From: Moringa oleifera
Taxonomy: Eukaryota; Streptophyta; Magnoliopsida; Brassicales; Moringaceae
DNA length: 64,000 nucleotides
Assembly (NCBI GenBank): GCA_021397835.1
Contig: JAJFZO010000087.1
Location: forward strand, 1-64,000
Direction: 5' to 3'
Part shown: positions 12,099 through 25,652 of the stretch, piece after piece
Numbering within the stretch: the stretch's first letter is position 1
Layout of the letters: each line of letters begins with the position of its first letter
Translations under genes and position numbers: made by a program
The notes under the pieces: generated by a model
Database searches by the model: none
Seen by the model: the letters and a program-made list of their open reading frames with translations, nothing else
What the model was told of the DNA's origin: nothing

Positions 12099-13199
12099 TC
12101 TTACCCAAAATCATTTATCCCTCTTAGTCGAACCTTCTTATGGAATCATTGAGGTGAATGTTAGCTAGGTTATATTCTTCTCGCTTTGTGAAACCTAATC
12201 CCTTATCTAATGAAAAACTCATCCACGATTGTCGGCCATGGTAGACACATACATTTAACCATTAATCCTCTTGAAGTATGACAAAAAAATTGTTTTTTGA
12301 CGCTTTTTATGCATGAACTGCCAATGGTGATTGAAACAATACATGATTTTTTTTTGTTTTCCCAAAATAATAGTAACATTATTCATGGATTCAATGTGTT
12401 ACAGTCAAATATAGTTTGAAAATGCAACATAATGTTAAGATGTGTATTGGTTTAGGTACTTGCATAAGGTTGATATTTTAATAGTTGGTTAACTGGATAT
12501 GAATACTGATATTATTGTGAAGGATATTAGGCAATATGCACTATACAATACAATAGTTAATTGATTAATGGAATATATACAGTAAGCATATGAGCAATAG
12601 TCACTTTATTGGTGTTAAAGGGGTTTAGTTACTATTAGGATGAAAAAATATATTTGACTGTATACAAAATATTGGTTATTGGTAACTTTTCATGTTTAAT
12701 AGTTATTATATATAATAGTGATTTATCATTGTTTCATATTAATTTGGACTTGTTTATTATTGAATCGACACTTTGAATAGTGATTTATACATAAAAGCTA
12801 TGAATTGTTGTCAATTTTTTCATGGAAGGTAAAAGAGATTCTATATAAGATTCTTGTCACACGATAGTTTGATGCTACAACCACTAATCATTGTGATCAT
12901 ATCACTAGATCAAATGTTTTTAAATTATTAAAATGGAGCAAAATTTAGGATCAAGTTTTAGAACACATATTTCGGCCACTTCATAAGGTCAGGATAAGGA
13001 CAGGTATTATATAATTTATTATTGAGGATGGTTAAGGACGATTGATAATGAATAAGCTTAGGTTCAAGTTAAGATGATTGATTTGTAAGTTCTCAAAGAT
13101 CAAGTTCAAATTAATCAAGAGCCTCTTTTTTCAAGAGGTGCCTAGTTATGGTTAGTTGTAGGAGGTTGCAGACAACATTCGTTAGAAATATTTTTCTAG

Positions 13200-13440
13200 T
13201 GTCGAGGCTATTATAAGAAAGACATTAGTTTTCGTTGTAATTGGTACTACTTTTGAGTCTATTGATGATGGATTGAAATTATGCATACTTTCTTTATTTC
13301 ATTGTTTTCTACTAGGTGAACAACAATTAAAGGAGGTTCTGATGCGGTACTTTTACCTTATCAATGATCTTAATACTTTTAAGTCATTTTGGTAGAGAAT
13401 GATTATCTTTAATCGGTCCCTCCATGTATACAAAAAGATC
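13200..13440 (+). pseudogene. DUF1985-like fragment of a transposon-borne Ulp1-type gene
   Basis: The plus strand reads GTTFESIDDGLKLCILF, HCFLLGEQQLKEVLMRYF and then YLINDLNTFKSF before a stop. This follows the pattern of the DUF1985 region that precedes Ulp1-like protease domains in plant Mutator-like elements. The copy in the element at 45.5-55.45 kb has KLALVYLLNAFIKGSDER and HFHLVDNLEAFNSFPWG in the same order. No protease domain or element ends were found nearby. Identification is by pattern only. Confidence 0.5.
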
Positions 13441-15229
13441 TTAGAGAAGATAAAAGTGACAAAATGTCTGCTAAGTACCATTTTTAGGGTTTCAATTAGA
13501 AACGGTAATTCTCTCTATATTATGACACTTTAAATTATCAAAAATTGCATCATAAGTTTGCGATGTAATTTTCTTGCACGATAAGCATATTAAGTTTTTA
13601 ATGCAACTTTTTAACATAAAGAGCCCTAAAATTTTGATACAATTTTGTGATGCAAACAAATGTATTTAGTAAATATTTCAACACAATTAAGAAATACTAC
13701 AAAATTACTTACTAACTATGTTTTAAAGCATTAAAACAAACTGCTAAAGTTTTTGGCATTTTTTAATTACCAATACATCCAAAAAATCCACAAATTTTCT
13801 TTCAATGCCCACATAGCCAACCCATTTTATGGCGCTTTTTTTTACGCCAATGAAGTACTCTGCGACACTTAAGAACATCACTATATAAGGGTTATCATTA
13901 GGCTCATGATCATGAGTTAGCCTATTTATAGCCTGATTTGATAGGTTTCAACTTGACCTTTTTAGTAATTGGGTTAAGTGATGGACTAAATATTTTATAA
14001 ATGGATAGGTTGTGAGCCTTGAATTTTAAATCGAGTCAGTCGATAAGTCAACCTGTTAAGACCAATTAAATTAGCAAATAGGCCAAACTCATTTATCTAT
14101 TTAAATTTAATTAAATTTATATATTAAATTTGATGGATATAACAAAGTCCAATCAATTAAAATAATCTATAACATATAATTTTTATTAGTATTTATTTAG
14201 TATGCTAAGATTTACTTATTTATTTATAATATTTTTAAAAATAATAAATAAGATTATCTATCAAATTGATTTCTATAAAAATCATGGGTAGGTCATAGGC
14301 CACATAAATTTTAAATGGGTGGTTTTAACCTCACTCGTTATTATGAAAAACCCATTGTGTTTTATTACAAGCCTCCCTTTGGGTTATAATTTTGTGGGTC
14401 AGGCTAGTCCGCCCTAGCCATTGTCGATCTTGAACTCTATGCAATAAAAAACATCCCTATAAATTAAATATGTTATAATGCTCTTATCAATTATATGTAG
14501 ATTTCAAGTAAAATTGTTATTTGTTCTTGTTTTATTTTGTGATGATTATATTATTTCTTGAATTTTTATATTATTATTCTAATGTTTGTCTTTATTAGTT
14601 TAGAGTTTATATATTTACTATGATATTGCAATTTTTTGAATTTATTAGTATGTGTTTTGTTATTAGATTTCATCTATAATCATCATATATTGATTATTAT
14701 AATAGTAAAATATATGATTAAATTATGATCATCATAAGGCATTTGCATCCTCTCATATTTTTCTCGTTAGATATGATTTAAATTTTATTTATGTTTGAAG
14801 TTTCATATAACATTTTTGTTAGTGATTTTTATGATTTTTAAATTTTTAATCTTGTTCAAGTAAAGACTAAATTATCTCTAAACACTTTGTTTAGAAAAAA
14901 AAAATTTGTTATTAAGAATATCTTTATATCTCACCAACTAATTTATAATATTTTAGAAATAAGATATTATCTTGAGAGTAATCAATTGCTATCTTGATAT
15001 TATATAAAATATAATTCACTTTAAACGATAACATCATGAAAAAATGATTTGATCTTTTATTTTATCTAATTAGGTTTATCACTTTTGAAAATTGTGTTTT
15101 CTATTGTTTTGATATTAAAAAAGATAGTTTTATTATAGTATGATTTATCTATTCTATTCTTTTTTTTCATTTTCAATGTATATATTTTTGTTACATTAAT
15201 AATATAAGTCATATTTTATATGTTAAAAA

Positions 15230-18200
15230 TCAATGAACTTTTTCTTGAAAAATCTCAAATCATATCCAATTGGTTTTACAGCATTCCTTAAAGTCAATAT
15301 AGTAATACTTAATAGTCATGATTGTTATCATGGCCGTGGATGGGGCAAAGGCCAAAATAATATTGGTTAATATGGTGATCCTAATAGTAGTTCTCTTAAC
15401 TTTAAGAAAATCACATTTAATAATGAAAAATTAAAAAAAAAAGTAAAACCTTATAACATCATTTTATAGAGAATTCATGTTATAGAAATGGATCGAAAGG
15501 ATATCGGCATTGTGCTTGGTGTAAGATTAAACATTTGGTTGATCTTTATCAAGTTACTCAGAAAGCAAAAGAGAAAAATATAAAAGCAAACTTGACATAA
15601 CAAGATAATGATTTAAAAAACATAAAAGCGAACTTAGCATACATATCACGATGATGATCTTCAACATGACAAATCAAATATAACACATTTGGATGTTACG
15701 ATTGTTTTTATACAAACTATGGGATATAATAACTCTTCCAATGATGTGTTTTAATTTTTTTTTCAGATTATTAGTATGTTCAAATTTTTTACCATTGCTT
15801 ATATGAACAAAACTCTTCATTTCTACTTAGGGACATGCTATTTTACATATAACACCTATTCGCATTCGACCAATATCATATCACAAATATTTTCTATTGC
15901 AATTAGTTTTTGGTTGAGAATATAATATTTTTCATCTATGAGTATTTTGGTTGTGTAGTATGCATTTCAATTACTTGACCACAAGGTAATAAAATGGGAT
16001 TGAAGGTTAGAAATATATGTTGCATATAAATTATCTTTCATTATTAAGTATCTTGAGTATCTCAGTAATGATCTTCTTACAACTATATTTGCTAACTGTT
16101 ACTTTAATAAGGTAAATTTTTCTACTTATTAGGAGAAAAAGAAAAGAATAATTACAAAAAAATTTCTTGAAGGCATCATTGTTATTGTATTTTGATCCAT
16201 AAACAAAACAACGTAAACTAGAAGTTCAAATGATCATTTATTTAAAAAGTATAACCAATTAATTACCTAATGCATTTACTAACCTGAAGATAATGACAAA
16301 ATCACATGTCCTAACTATAAATGCTTCACCTCAAATTGATATCCCTACAAGATCAACTACAAAAAATAAATCTTACCTCTTCTAAAGTAAGGAAGCTTAA
16401 TCAGTTCCAAAGATAAAAGTTATTAAAAGAGGAAATGAGTTATTAATCAAAATGACTTTATTAAGAATGTGAGTATATTAGAGGAAGTTATTGACATAAG
16501 TAATCATAAAATCTCAAAAGATGTTCGAGTAACTGAAGATGATGAAAACATTGAGATCTCAATGAATTATATCTTTATTGAAAAAAGATGGAACCGAAAA
16601 AATATGGTTTTGATAACAGTTGCTAAACAACAATAGATATTATAGCAAAAAATGATGATCTTAAACTAAAAACTATTGAAGAATGTTAATAGATATGATT
16701 GGCTAAAATAAAAATACGCAGCTTATGTTAAGTTAGACTCACTTGCTAAATATTTAGTATTTAGATCAGTAGTCCAAGCATTAAAGGGCATAAAACTAGT
16801 GGGGACTTAATGTGAAAATATAATGAGAAAAATAAGATTGTAAGATGTAAAACTCGACTTATTGCTCAAGATTTCTCATAAATTCTTGGTATTGATTATA
16901 AAAAGACACATTCTTTTATGGTGAATGCAATTAATTAAGATTTTTTTTATTAGTGTATGAGTTCTTAAAAATCTAGAGACATATCTTATGGATTTAGTTA
17001 TAGTCTATTTATATAATTCACTTAATAGTGATGCTATAAAAAAATTTCAAAAGAATTTAAAATGCGTGAAATATGTAATATAAGTTTTCAGAAAATATAT
17101 TTCATTAAATTACAAAAGTTTTTATATGGGTTAAAATAATTTGAACACATGTGGTATAACCATTATAACAATTATTTATTAAAGGAGATATATAAATATG
17201 ATCTTATTTGCCAATATGTTTTGACAAATAAATCTAATTTTAGATTCATTATAATTGCAGTATATGTTGATGGCACAAATATTGTTGGTATTTTCGATGA
17301 ATTCTATAAGATAATTAATCATTTAAGGTAAGAATTTAAAATAAAATACCTAGAAAGGATAAAATTTCATCTCGTCTTACATATCGAGCATTTAGTAGAT
17401 GAAATTTTTACGTATCAATCTACATGTATAAAGTACTCTAATGGTTGTTTGATCATTTAATGTGAAAAAGAACTCTTTTTTATCTCAAGAAAATAACAAA
17501 GAAATGCTAAGTCCTACAGTACCATATCTTAATGTAATTGATGCATTAATGCATCTTACTAATAATACATAACCTGATATAACATTTTCAATAAATTTGT
17601 TAGTAAGCCATAACTTTTCTCCAATACAAAGACATTAAAATGGAGTAAGAAACATACTTCGTTATCTTTAAAAAACAATTGATATGAGATTATTTTATTC
17701 AAAAAATCTATAATACAATCAATTGTTCTACAGATGCAGGTTATTTATCTGATCCACATAAATGTTAATCCCAAACAGGTTATTCATTCACATATGATAG
17801 TATTGCTATATTATGACTTTCAATAAAGCAAATTAAAGCAACTATTTCTTCAAATCATATTGATATTTTTGCAATCCACAAAGTAAGTCAAGAATTTATA
17901 TGGCTAAAATAAATAATTCAACGTATTTAAAAAATATGTGGTCCATCATATATCAACACTATCTCCACAACACTATATGAAGATAATATTGTATGCATAA
18001 GACAATTGAAAGGATGATACATTAAAATAGATAGAATGAAACATATTTCTCCAAAGTTCTTTTTCACTCAAAACCTCTAAAAACATGGTGATGTAATGTT
18101 CAACAACTTTGTTTCAGTGATAATTTGGCAAACTTATTTATCAAGACATTGCCAACTTTAACATTTGAGAAATTGAGATACAGTATTAGTATGTGCATAA

Positions 18201-18410
18201 TACTTTTTTGCTTAACCATGGTTTTTATCATTAAATTTTCTTGATATATTAATGAGGCAGTTTTTCTATGCATATTTACATGAGAATAATATCTATTTTT
18301 TATCAAGATTTTTTCTGTACAATTATTTTCCTAATAAAGTTTTAATAAGACATATTTTTTTGTATATAGATATTCAATAAGGAGTGTTATAAATATTATG
18401 ATGGATGTTT
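15230..18410 (+). mobile_element. Decayed Ty1/copia retrotransposon
   Basis: Plus-strand remains in the usual copia order, with many stops and frameshifts. They are the gag C-terminus with a damaged zinc knuckle (HCAWCKIKHLVDLYQVTQKA, 15480-15590), the tail of integrase (HLWVFW to YVGYKLSFIIKYLE, 15820-16100), reverse transcriptase (16680-17400, including FRFIIIAVYVDG), RNase H (17690-18060) and the tail KHGDVMF. The polypurine-like AATAAGGAG at about 18375-18384 precedes TGTTATAAATATTATG, a probable start of the 3' LTR. Protease and the integrase core appear deleted. The reverse transcriptase YVDD box reads YVDG, losing a catalytic aspartate. No 5' LTR was recognised. Inactive. Confidence 0.85.
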
Positions 18411-19657
18411 AATCGATTTCTTTCTACTATGAAAGGTTTCAGTTCCCGTATTCTAATATGCTTAAAAGGTTTCAAACTCTACTGCCTTCTTTCTTCTACC
18501 ATTTGAATATCTATTAATTGTGATAACTATAATACAATTAATTTATTAATTTTTGTTATTAAAAAATTATTTAAATATATTTGAGATAAAAAATAATAAA
18601 TATCATTTAAAATCTTAAATTTTATTCTTTCTCTTCAATTAAATATTTACTTTTAAAAAGTATCCAAATAAAATTTAATATTTTAATTTTATTTAAATTA
18701 AACTCTTTAAAAAATTTAAATATTAAAAATATTTAAATTAAAGATATTTTACAATACATTTTGACATGTAATTTTTTATATATGTAAAAAAATATTAAAG
18801 CTATTATCATAAAAAAGTTTAAAATTTTTTCAGTAGTAAAAATATTTTCGTAAAAAATATATGCTATCAAAAATTTTAAAAATTCATAAAAAATCTTTGA
18901 TTAGTTAAAAAAATTTTAAATTTAAAAAATAAAAATAAAATAAAGTATAAAATCTATTTAAGTAGTTTTTAGTTATTTTAACAATGAAAAATTATAAATT
19001 TTTTATAATTATTTTAAATTAAAATTTAATTTAAATAAAATTAATATATCAAATTTTGTTTGGATACGTTTTAAAAATTATAATTTGATTAAAAATAATA
19101 ATAATAATCACAATTTTAAATGATATTTAGTAAAAAAAATTATTCATCTTTACAACGAAAGTTACAAATTTTTTTCACTCAATTTATGTTTTGTTAGTTA
19201 TTCTTTGGTAGATTTTTTTATTTATTTTATGACAGAAGGTTATCAAATGTAATTTTCCTTCAAAAGTATTTCAGAATTAAAAAACAATTCTAAAGAATAT
19301 ATTTACTGCAGATTACAGTAGTATGCCACGCAAACAACAGGGAAATCGAGAAGGTAATACCATTGATCGAGCAAAAGTGGCTAAGGGCAGGAGAAAATAT
19401 TTTAAGGAAAAAAAAAAAAAGGCAAGCTGTGGTCAACGCTTGCGCGTGCAGTAATGCCCTACGGGACTTTGGAAAAACACATAGGTTTCGGAATCTCACA
19501 GTTGCAACATTCTTCCTCTTGCCGTTGATATCTTCAGATTGTAACCTTTGAGGCTGATTACGGAGAAACTATCGGGAATTTTTATTTGAATTTTGATTCT
19601 ATGCTAATATTTATATACTGATAGTAGTAAGGGATTGCTGTGATCGATTGATTAGAG
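18411..19657. other. AT-rich spacer and DnaJ promoter region
   Basis: 18411-19290 is extremely AT-rich, may include the rest of the copia 3' LTR, and has no coding signal. From about 19310 the composition becomes mixed. The stretch 19420-19657 is the likely promoter and 5' leader of the DnaJ gene. No confident TATA box or upstream element can be named. Confidence 0.45.
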
Positions 19658-22237
19658 ATGGTGAAGGAGACGGAATATTACGACGTGCTTGGGGTCAGCC
19701 CGACCGCTACGGAGGCCGAGATCAAGAAAGCTTATTACATAAAGGTGTTCCTTCATATCTATGCCTTTTCTTTCTTCCCTATCGTGTTCAGAGTTAGGGT
19801 ACTTCTCCGATTTCCTTTTGCCCACTTCTTGTGTGATATAAGAAAATTCTAGGACAAATTCTTTTTTTTTTTGGATAGAGACCCATCTGCAAAAAGTGGA
19901 TGCCTTCTTTCGTAGATTTGTTACTTGGTTTTGCATTTCGCAAGGAAGCCAAAGGCACGGAAATTCTCTCTTACACGCGCTTTTCCCCCCAAAATTTCTC
20001 TCGCATCTGATAGTGATAGATGCTAATTTCCGGACTTGCCGTGAACTACTTGCTTAGTGTCCATGATAAGAGCTGCTGAGATTGATTCTTCTGGGTGAAT
20101 GTGGCACAATGAAATTATATATTTTTCCATAACATAGATGAACCTGCTTCTGGACTTCTTTATTATTTGAGTTTGTTCTGTTTCTCTTATGTAAAGAATC
20201 AAGCTCTTCTAAATTCGAATTACAACAAATAATATCATTATCCCACTCATTGACTCCCAGCATAATTGCCTCACAAGTAAGATTTATATGTGGACTGCAG
20301 GCACGCCAGGTTCATCCAGATAAAAACCCGAATGATCCTCTCGCAGCCCAAAATTTTCAGGCAAGGTTTACATTTTGCACTTTCAGCTGAAAAAATAGCC
20401 TATGGATTCTGATCCTATGGGCTCAGTCCTGTGTAATTAGCATTTAGCAGGAGTCCCTAATTTGTGTTCTGAATCACTGTTTTCGACATTAGGTTCAAAA
20501 TATCCTGTGGTGTATGCTGAAGTCATTCATGGTATTACATAGAATGAGTTATCTGAATTGTGCCATCTGTAAATCCTGTAATAGTTACCCCCATAGCATG
20601 AAGTAAAGCCTGTTGAATCATTTGTTTAATTAGAAATAAAAGAATATGAATTCTGTTGTACTTATCTTCATGTAGATGGTTGGGAGGAGCTCTTTTCTTT
20701 AAACGGATTGTAAACTTTTACATGCCTGACTCTGAATATGTAAACCTGGAAAGTGGTTTTTGATCCTTTTTTTTTTTTTAAAGAAAAAAAGGTAATGGCA
20801 GACCAATGCTGCTGTTTCAGTTGCTTGAGGCCTTACACTATGAATGGACCAGGGGCCTTCCCTCAAAGATGTTGGAATTTTTTACATGTACAAGCGCAGA
20901 TGGGACATCTTTTGGTCTTTGTCCCCTGTCCAACTATTAGTGACAATGCCACCGTGGCTGCTTACTTTGTAATGAAATTGACTTGGAATGTCATAATAGT
21001 GAAATTATCACAATAAGAGGGCTTAATCTTGTTCTAGATGTTCATATTGGGATGCAGACCATGGGGATATATGCTTTTATCACAATCATACAAATGACAA
21101 AGAACTGTTTGGATTGCCTGCTGTCTTATTCATCAGATCATTGTTTCAGTGATCATGTTCACTCACCAGCTTCTGTGACTAATTAGATGATAAGTGCTAC
21201 GCTTAGGATAATCTATATCATGTTAAATTTTTGGGTTACTGGTCATTTTTGTGTAGATGTGGAAGATGTTGCTGAATTTAAAAGAAAAAAGTACCTAACA
21301 CTATGATAATGTATGTTCACTGTGTTTCATTGTATTTAGTTCCCTGTTCATATGCTCATTCCTGTTTGGACATTGCCATGACATATGTCTTTCTCTCTTT
21401 GTTTCATGCATGGGGGGCATCATTTTTGTTTGGACAATACTCATTGCCTCTTTCAGTAAGAAAGCACATAAAAGCCTTATTGGCAGTATGATGAACAAGG
21501 CTTTTTCAGGTGGCAGCATCAGCAGAAACACCTCGTTAATTTTTCTGGCACAGTGATACCTCTGAGTTCTGCTATTTTAATAACGTTTTTACACTTGACT
21601 CAGTACCCTCAGCATTTGAAAGTGTAAACTAGGATTTATAACCTTCCAGGAACATTTTTCTGGAGATATTTTATAGACTTCCCCTAAATGTTCTTTTGGT
21701 TTGTTTTTGTCAGCTTTAATCAGAATATATGGCATTAAATCTTTTGACGAGTACTTCTATGATTTTTATTTGAACCTCATTTAATTGGATTCAGGTGTTG
21801 GGAGAGGCTTACCAAGTACTAAGTGATCCAGCACAAAGGCAAGCTTATGACGCCTGTGGGAAATCGGGAATCTCAACGTTAGTTTTTTGTTTATAATCTA
21901 TGATTAGATGAATTTCAAGGTTCATTGGCTGTCTGATTCTTCATGCATTATATGTATGCTGACCTTCAACAAGATGTTTCAGAAATTTGATATTCTTTCT
22001 CTCCTATTTATGCGTGTGCATCCCTTCCTTGCAGTGAAGCAATTATTGATCCTGCAGCAATTTTCGCGATGCTCTTTGGAAGTGAGCTTTTTGAGGAATA
22101 TATAGGACAACTTGCTATGGCATCAATGGCTTCACTAGATATTTTCACTGAAGGAGAGCAGTTTGATGCTAAAAAGTTGCAAGAGAAAATGAGGGTAAAT
22201 TTCTCAATATCATCCCTGATTAATTGAATTTTGTGGG

Positions 22238-22273
<36 letters not shown>

Positions 22274-23185
22274 TTTCTCCTTCTTATTCGAACATTTCCT
22301 GTGGTAACTATTGGCATCTCTGGACTACCCATAGCGACCAAAAAAGTAGGGGCTGAGCAAAATCAAATCAGGACCATGGTGGCCTAAATCTTGCATAAAA
22401 TTAGTCCTAAGGTTTTATTAATGACACTTAAATGAATGAAAAGGCTTTCAATTTGTGTGTCATCCGGTTGTTGTACATTTTGAAATCATGAGATGTTGCA
22501 CTGACGCGCTGAATGTCAAATGCAACTAAGTTCTTGGTTCTACTAGTTAAAGGTAACGTAGTTTGGCTTTTCCCATGGATGTTATTGTAGCCAATAATTT
22601 GACTAAGGTAAATTGCATTTGGTTGGTTCCTGAATGTGTTATGAGAATGATTTTATAAGCTTTCTTTTGATCTTTTGTGGTACAAGATTGAAGTATCAGA
22701 AGAGTATCACTTTAGTTTACTAAATATGTTCATCAGTTATTGTTGAATTTGCACCACTCACTTATCTAAGTGGAAGATAATTAATCACCTATCTGCCTGT
22801 GGTATGATCCCTGTTGTTACTATTGGCCAGGAAATAGTACATACTCAATGTTGTACGAGCCCTGAAATGTTTTTATTTTGTGCAACCTGCACATATTTTC
22901 TGTTGTTTGTATATTTTGAATCTAGCAAAGGGATGAGATTCTTCATTCGCTGGGTGCTTTTTGGATATGAACTTTGACTACAGGTTGTCCAGAAAGAAAG
23001 AGAAGAAAAGCTTGCAGAAATACTGAAAGATCGACTCAACCAGTACGTGCAAGGGAACAAAGAGGACTTTGTTAATCATGCTGAAGCTGAAGTAGCAAGA
23101 CTCTCAAATGCAGGTGACATACCTTCTATATCTGAAAAGAGTTGCCCACAAGAAGGGAAAAAGCAGGATTATTTTTATTATTATT

Positions 23186-23217
<32 letters not shown>

Positions 23218-25652
23218 GGGGGTGGGGGGTTGCAGCAGGGCGGGGCTAAGAGAGGCTTTGTTTAACTGGTTTTCTGTTTGGTGGTTGTTGATTCTTACTT
23301 CTTAAGTTTGATAAGTATATGATTTTGAATCTTTCCTAGGTGTTATGACCAAAAAATAAAAAAGAAAAAAAGGAAAAGAAAAATTCTTTGCCTAGATGCT
23401 TACCCGGGGTAATTGATGGACGGTTGCTTGCTTTTAATGTTCCAAATATTTTGTGACAAGAAAACTTAATAGTGCATCTATTGAAAGGTTCAATGATTTA
23501 ATGAATTTGGAGTGGTAATTTCATAATTAATTTTCTACAAATAGTGACCACGGAAAAACTAAGAAAAGAGAGGATTGTTCATTACCCATTAGTTTCCATT
23601 GACTGATTACTTAGAGAAGCACACTCAATCTTGGCTATATAGGTGGTTAACAACTGTTGAAGAATGTGCGTGGAAAGGCCCACTCTAGAACTCACATTGT
23701 GCCACTTTGGAATTTCTGTGTTCTTGTTTTGTTGCATTTCTACTTATACCTGATGCATTGCAGTTGTAAAGAATTATTTTCTGATTAATTTTATGGTCTG
23801 TTTTCTGCAGCTTATGGGGTTGACATGCTGAATACAATTGGTTATATATATGCAAGGCAGGCAGCAAAAGAGCTTGGGAAGAAAGCAATATATCTTGGTG
23901 TACCCTTCATTGCTGAGTGGTTTAGAAACAAAGGTCACTTCATCAAATCCCAAGTTACAGCAGCAACAGGTTAGTACATGCTGCTAGCTTCAATGGCCAA
24001 AACTCATTTCTCCTGCTTGATGATCCTTGACTGTAAGTGCTTGATTGGTGATAATTGTGTGAACAAGCCTTCTATGATTAGTTATAGTTTTATGAATCAA
24101 AAAGGTAATTGACATAGATGAAAGTATGTGTGCAATTTGTCTGCTACTCTTCTGGCAGTGCGGTGCTTTGACCTGTGGTGCATGGTTGATGTTAATAGAA
24201 TCAATTGCAAATTGTGAAGGAGTGGGCTGATGTAGGTTAGGTTGTAATGCGCTAAAGAAAAAGAAAATGTAATTTGTCATAACACTTTGCTGCCTAAGGG
24301 AGCATCCTCTATAAAATAATAATTTTTTTTTGTGGTTTTTGTGCTCGTCATGCTAGGTGCAATTGCTTTGATCCAGCTGCAGGAGGACATGAAAAGGCAG
24401 CTCAGTGCAGAGGGAAACTATACTGAGGAAGAACTTGAAGAATACATGCAATCCCACAAGAAGCTGATGATTGATTCCTTGTGGAAGCTTAATGTAGCTG
24501 ATATTGAAGCTACACTTTCCCGTGTTTGTCAGATGGTTGTTTTGATAGTTCTTGTCATTTGCAATTGTTGGTTAACACTTTGTCAAGTGGTTGGCCTAGT
24601 TTTGTGTAGTGGTAATCTGTTAATGTTGTATTTTAGGTTCTTCAAGATAACAATGCCAAGAAAGAAGAGCTTCGTGCGAGAGCAAAGGGATTGAAGACTC
24701 TTGGTAAAATCTTCCAGGTACTCTTTGTGGTGGTTTGTTAACAATTTTTTGCCTTTTTGTTCAATTCTTAATCAAATTTTGTTGATTTTGTGGAAACTAT
24801 ACATGAATATAGAGGGCCAAGTCAGCCAACGGAAGTGAGAGTGATCCTTTACCTAGCAGAACAATACAAAAACTGAATGGAAGTGAACCAAGCTATGATG
24901 TTGTTTCTCCAACTACATCACCAAAATCTTTAAATCCTGAAGAGACATCTCATTCGACATTTGCACTGCAGGTACCTTTTTCCTTCTTACCTAGAAACTT
25001 GCTGTTTTTTACCCATTCTATGTATTTAAGCTATGTAAGGAGACCATAGACCAAGAAAAATAAGATGGGAATTTTATTCATTGTTATTTCTCATATGAAA
25101 TCTCTGTTATTGAAACCCTAGATTATTTCATTCTGCAGAAAAGATTTCTTTTGTCTGCTCTTTTGCTCTTTTTTTTTTTTTTTAAGACAATTGATTTTGT
25201 TTGCCTATTAGAAAGGATGAGTTCAATTATGATCATTTTCTTTTAATTTTTTTTAGATTATAAAACCAAAAAGCTGCTAGCTGAACAAAAAATAATTTGG
25301 GAGGGCAGGGTAGAGGAATGGGAAAATTAGCGAATCTGTCTGTTGAAGTCATTAAAGTAGGATGTATTTACTTACTTTTCAGAAAAAGCTTGAATGTGTT
25401 TACCTCCGTGTTTACCTTCTTCTTTTTGGCCAGCTGGATATGGGTTGGGTTTGGAATGATAAACTTGTTTTTTTATTTTAACTTTGTTTCTCTCATTCAA
25501 ATTATGACTATTCTTTATCCCTCTTTCCTCTATTTGCAAAAACATGAACATCTTAGAGCCCCTATGTGGAAGCCCCCAACTTTGCAGACGCTCAGTTTAA
25601 CTGTAACTTCCCAAGGCCAACGGCTCCCCCTGGTGCACACAGACATCCTTGA
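19658..25652 (+). CDS. DnaJ/Hsp40 co-chaperone with DnaJ-X domain (DnaJ 10 type)
   Basis: Ten exons: 19658-19744, 20301-20360, 21795-21877, 22035-22194, 22984-23113, 23811-23969, 24357-24535, 24637-24717, 24813-24971 and 25557-25652, giving 397 residues. The J domain is at residues 5-70 ([20 protein letters not shown]) with the HPD triad at 34-36, which stimulates Hsp70 ATPase. A long helical DnaJ-X region follows ([17 protein letters not shown], then [13 protein letters not shown]). The C-terminus is short and Pro-rich ([14 protein letters not shown]). There is no zinc-finger or G/F region, as in class C J proteins. Intron 2 has a GC donor (CAG|GCAAGG): only that joint keeps the frame [15 protein letters not shown], because the nearby GT would shift it. 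Intron 5 holds a 26-base G run. The transporter gene downstream is on the same strand. Confidence 0.93.
22242..22272. repeat. (GT)n microsatellite in DnaJ intron 4
   Basis: About fifteen GT units inside the fourth intron of the DnaJ gene. A likely length-polymorphic site with no coding consequence. Confidence 0.95.
23197..23231. repeat. Poly(G) tract in DnaJ intron 5
   Basis: A T-rich run is followed by 26 consecutive G residues, then T and six more G. Such long G homopolymers are rare in plant nuclear DNA and are often mis-sized by sequencers, so the exact length is doubtful. Open frames through it (poly-glycine) are not genes. Confidence 0.9.

Larger units (their letters stand above)
11161..15229. 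other. AT-rich intergenic repeat region
   Basis: Very AT-rich, with poly(T) runs (11391-11402, 11990-12002) and an (AT)n run near 11785-11805. Apart from the hairpin at 12041 and the DUF1985-like fragment at 13200, I see no gene. The segment 13900-14430 has short words (GGGTCAGGC, TTTAAATGGG) of a kind seen in dispersed plant repeats. The far right probably includes undetected 5' parts of the copia element. Confidence 0.5.

Noticed and set aside
20361..20372. Ordinary GT donor at CAGGCAAG|GTTTAC for DnaJ exon 2
   Set aside because: Using it adds five bases and shifts the frame, destroying [12 protein letters not shown]. The GC donor keeps the J domain intact.
23047..23305. Open frames with poly-glycine
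   Set aside because: They run from exon 5 of the DnaJ gene through the poly(G) intron tract. Splicing at 23113/23114 removes this.
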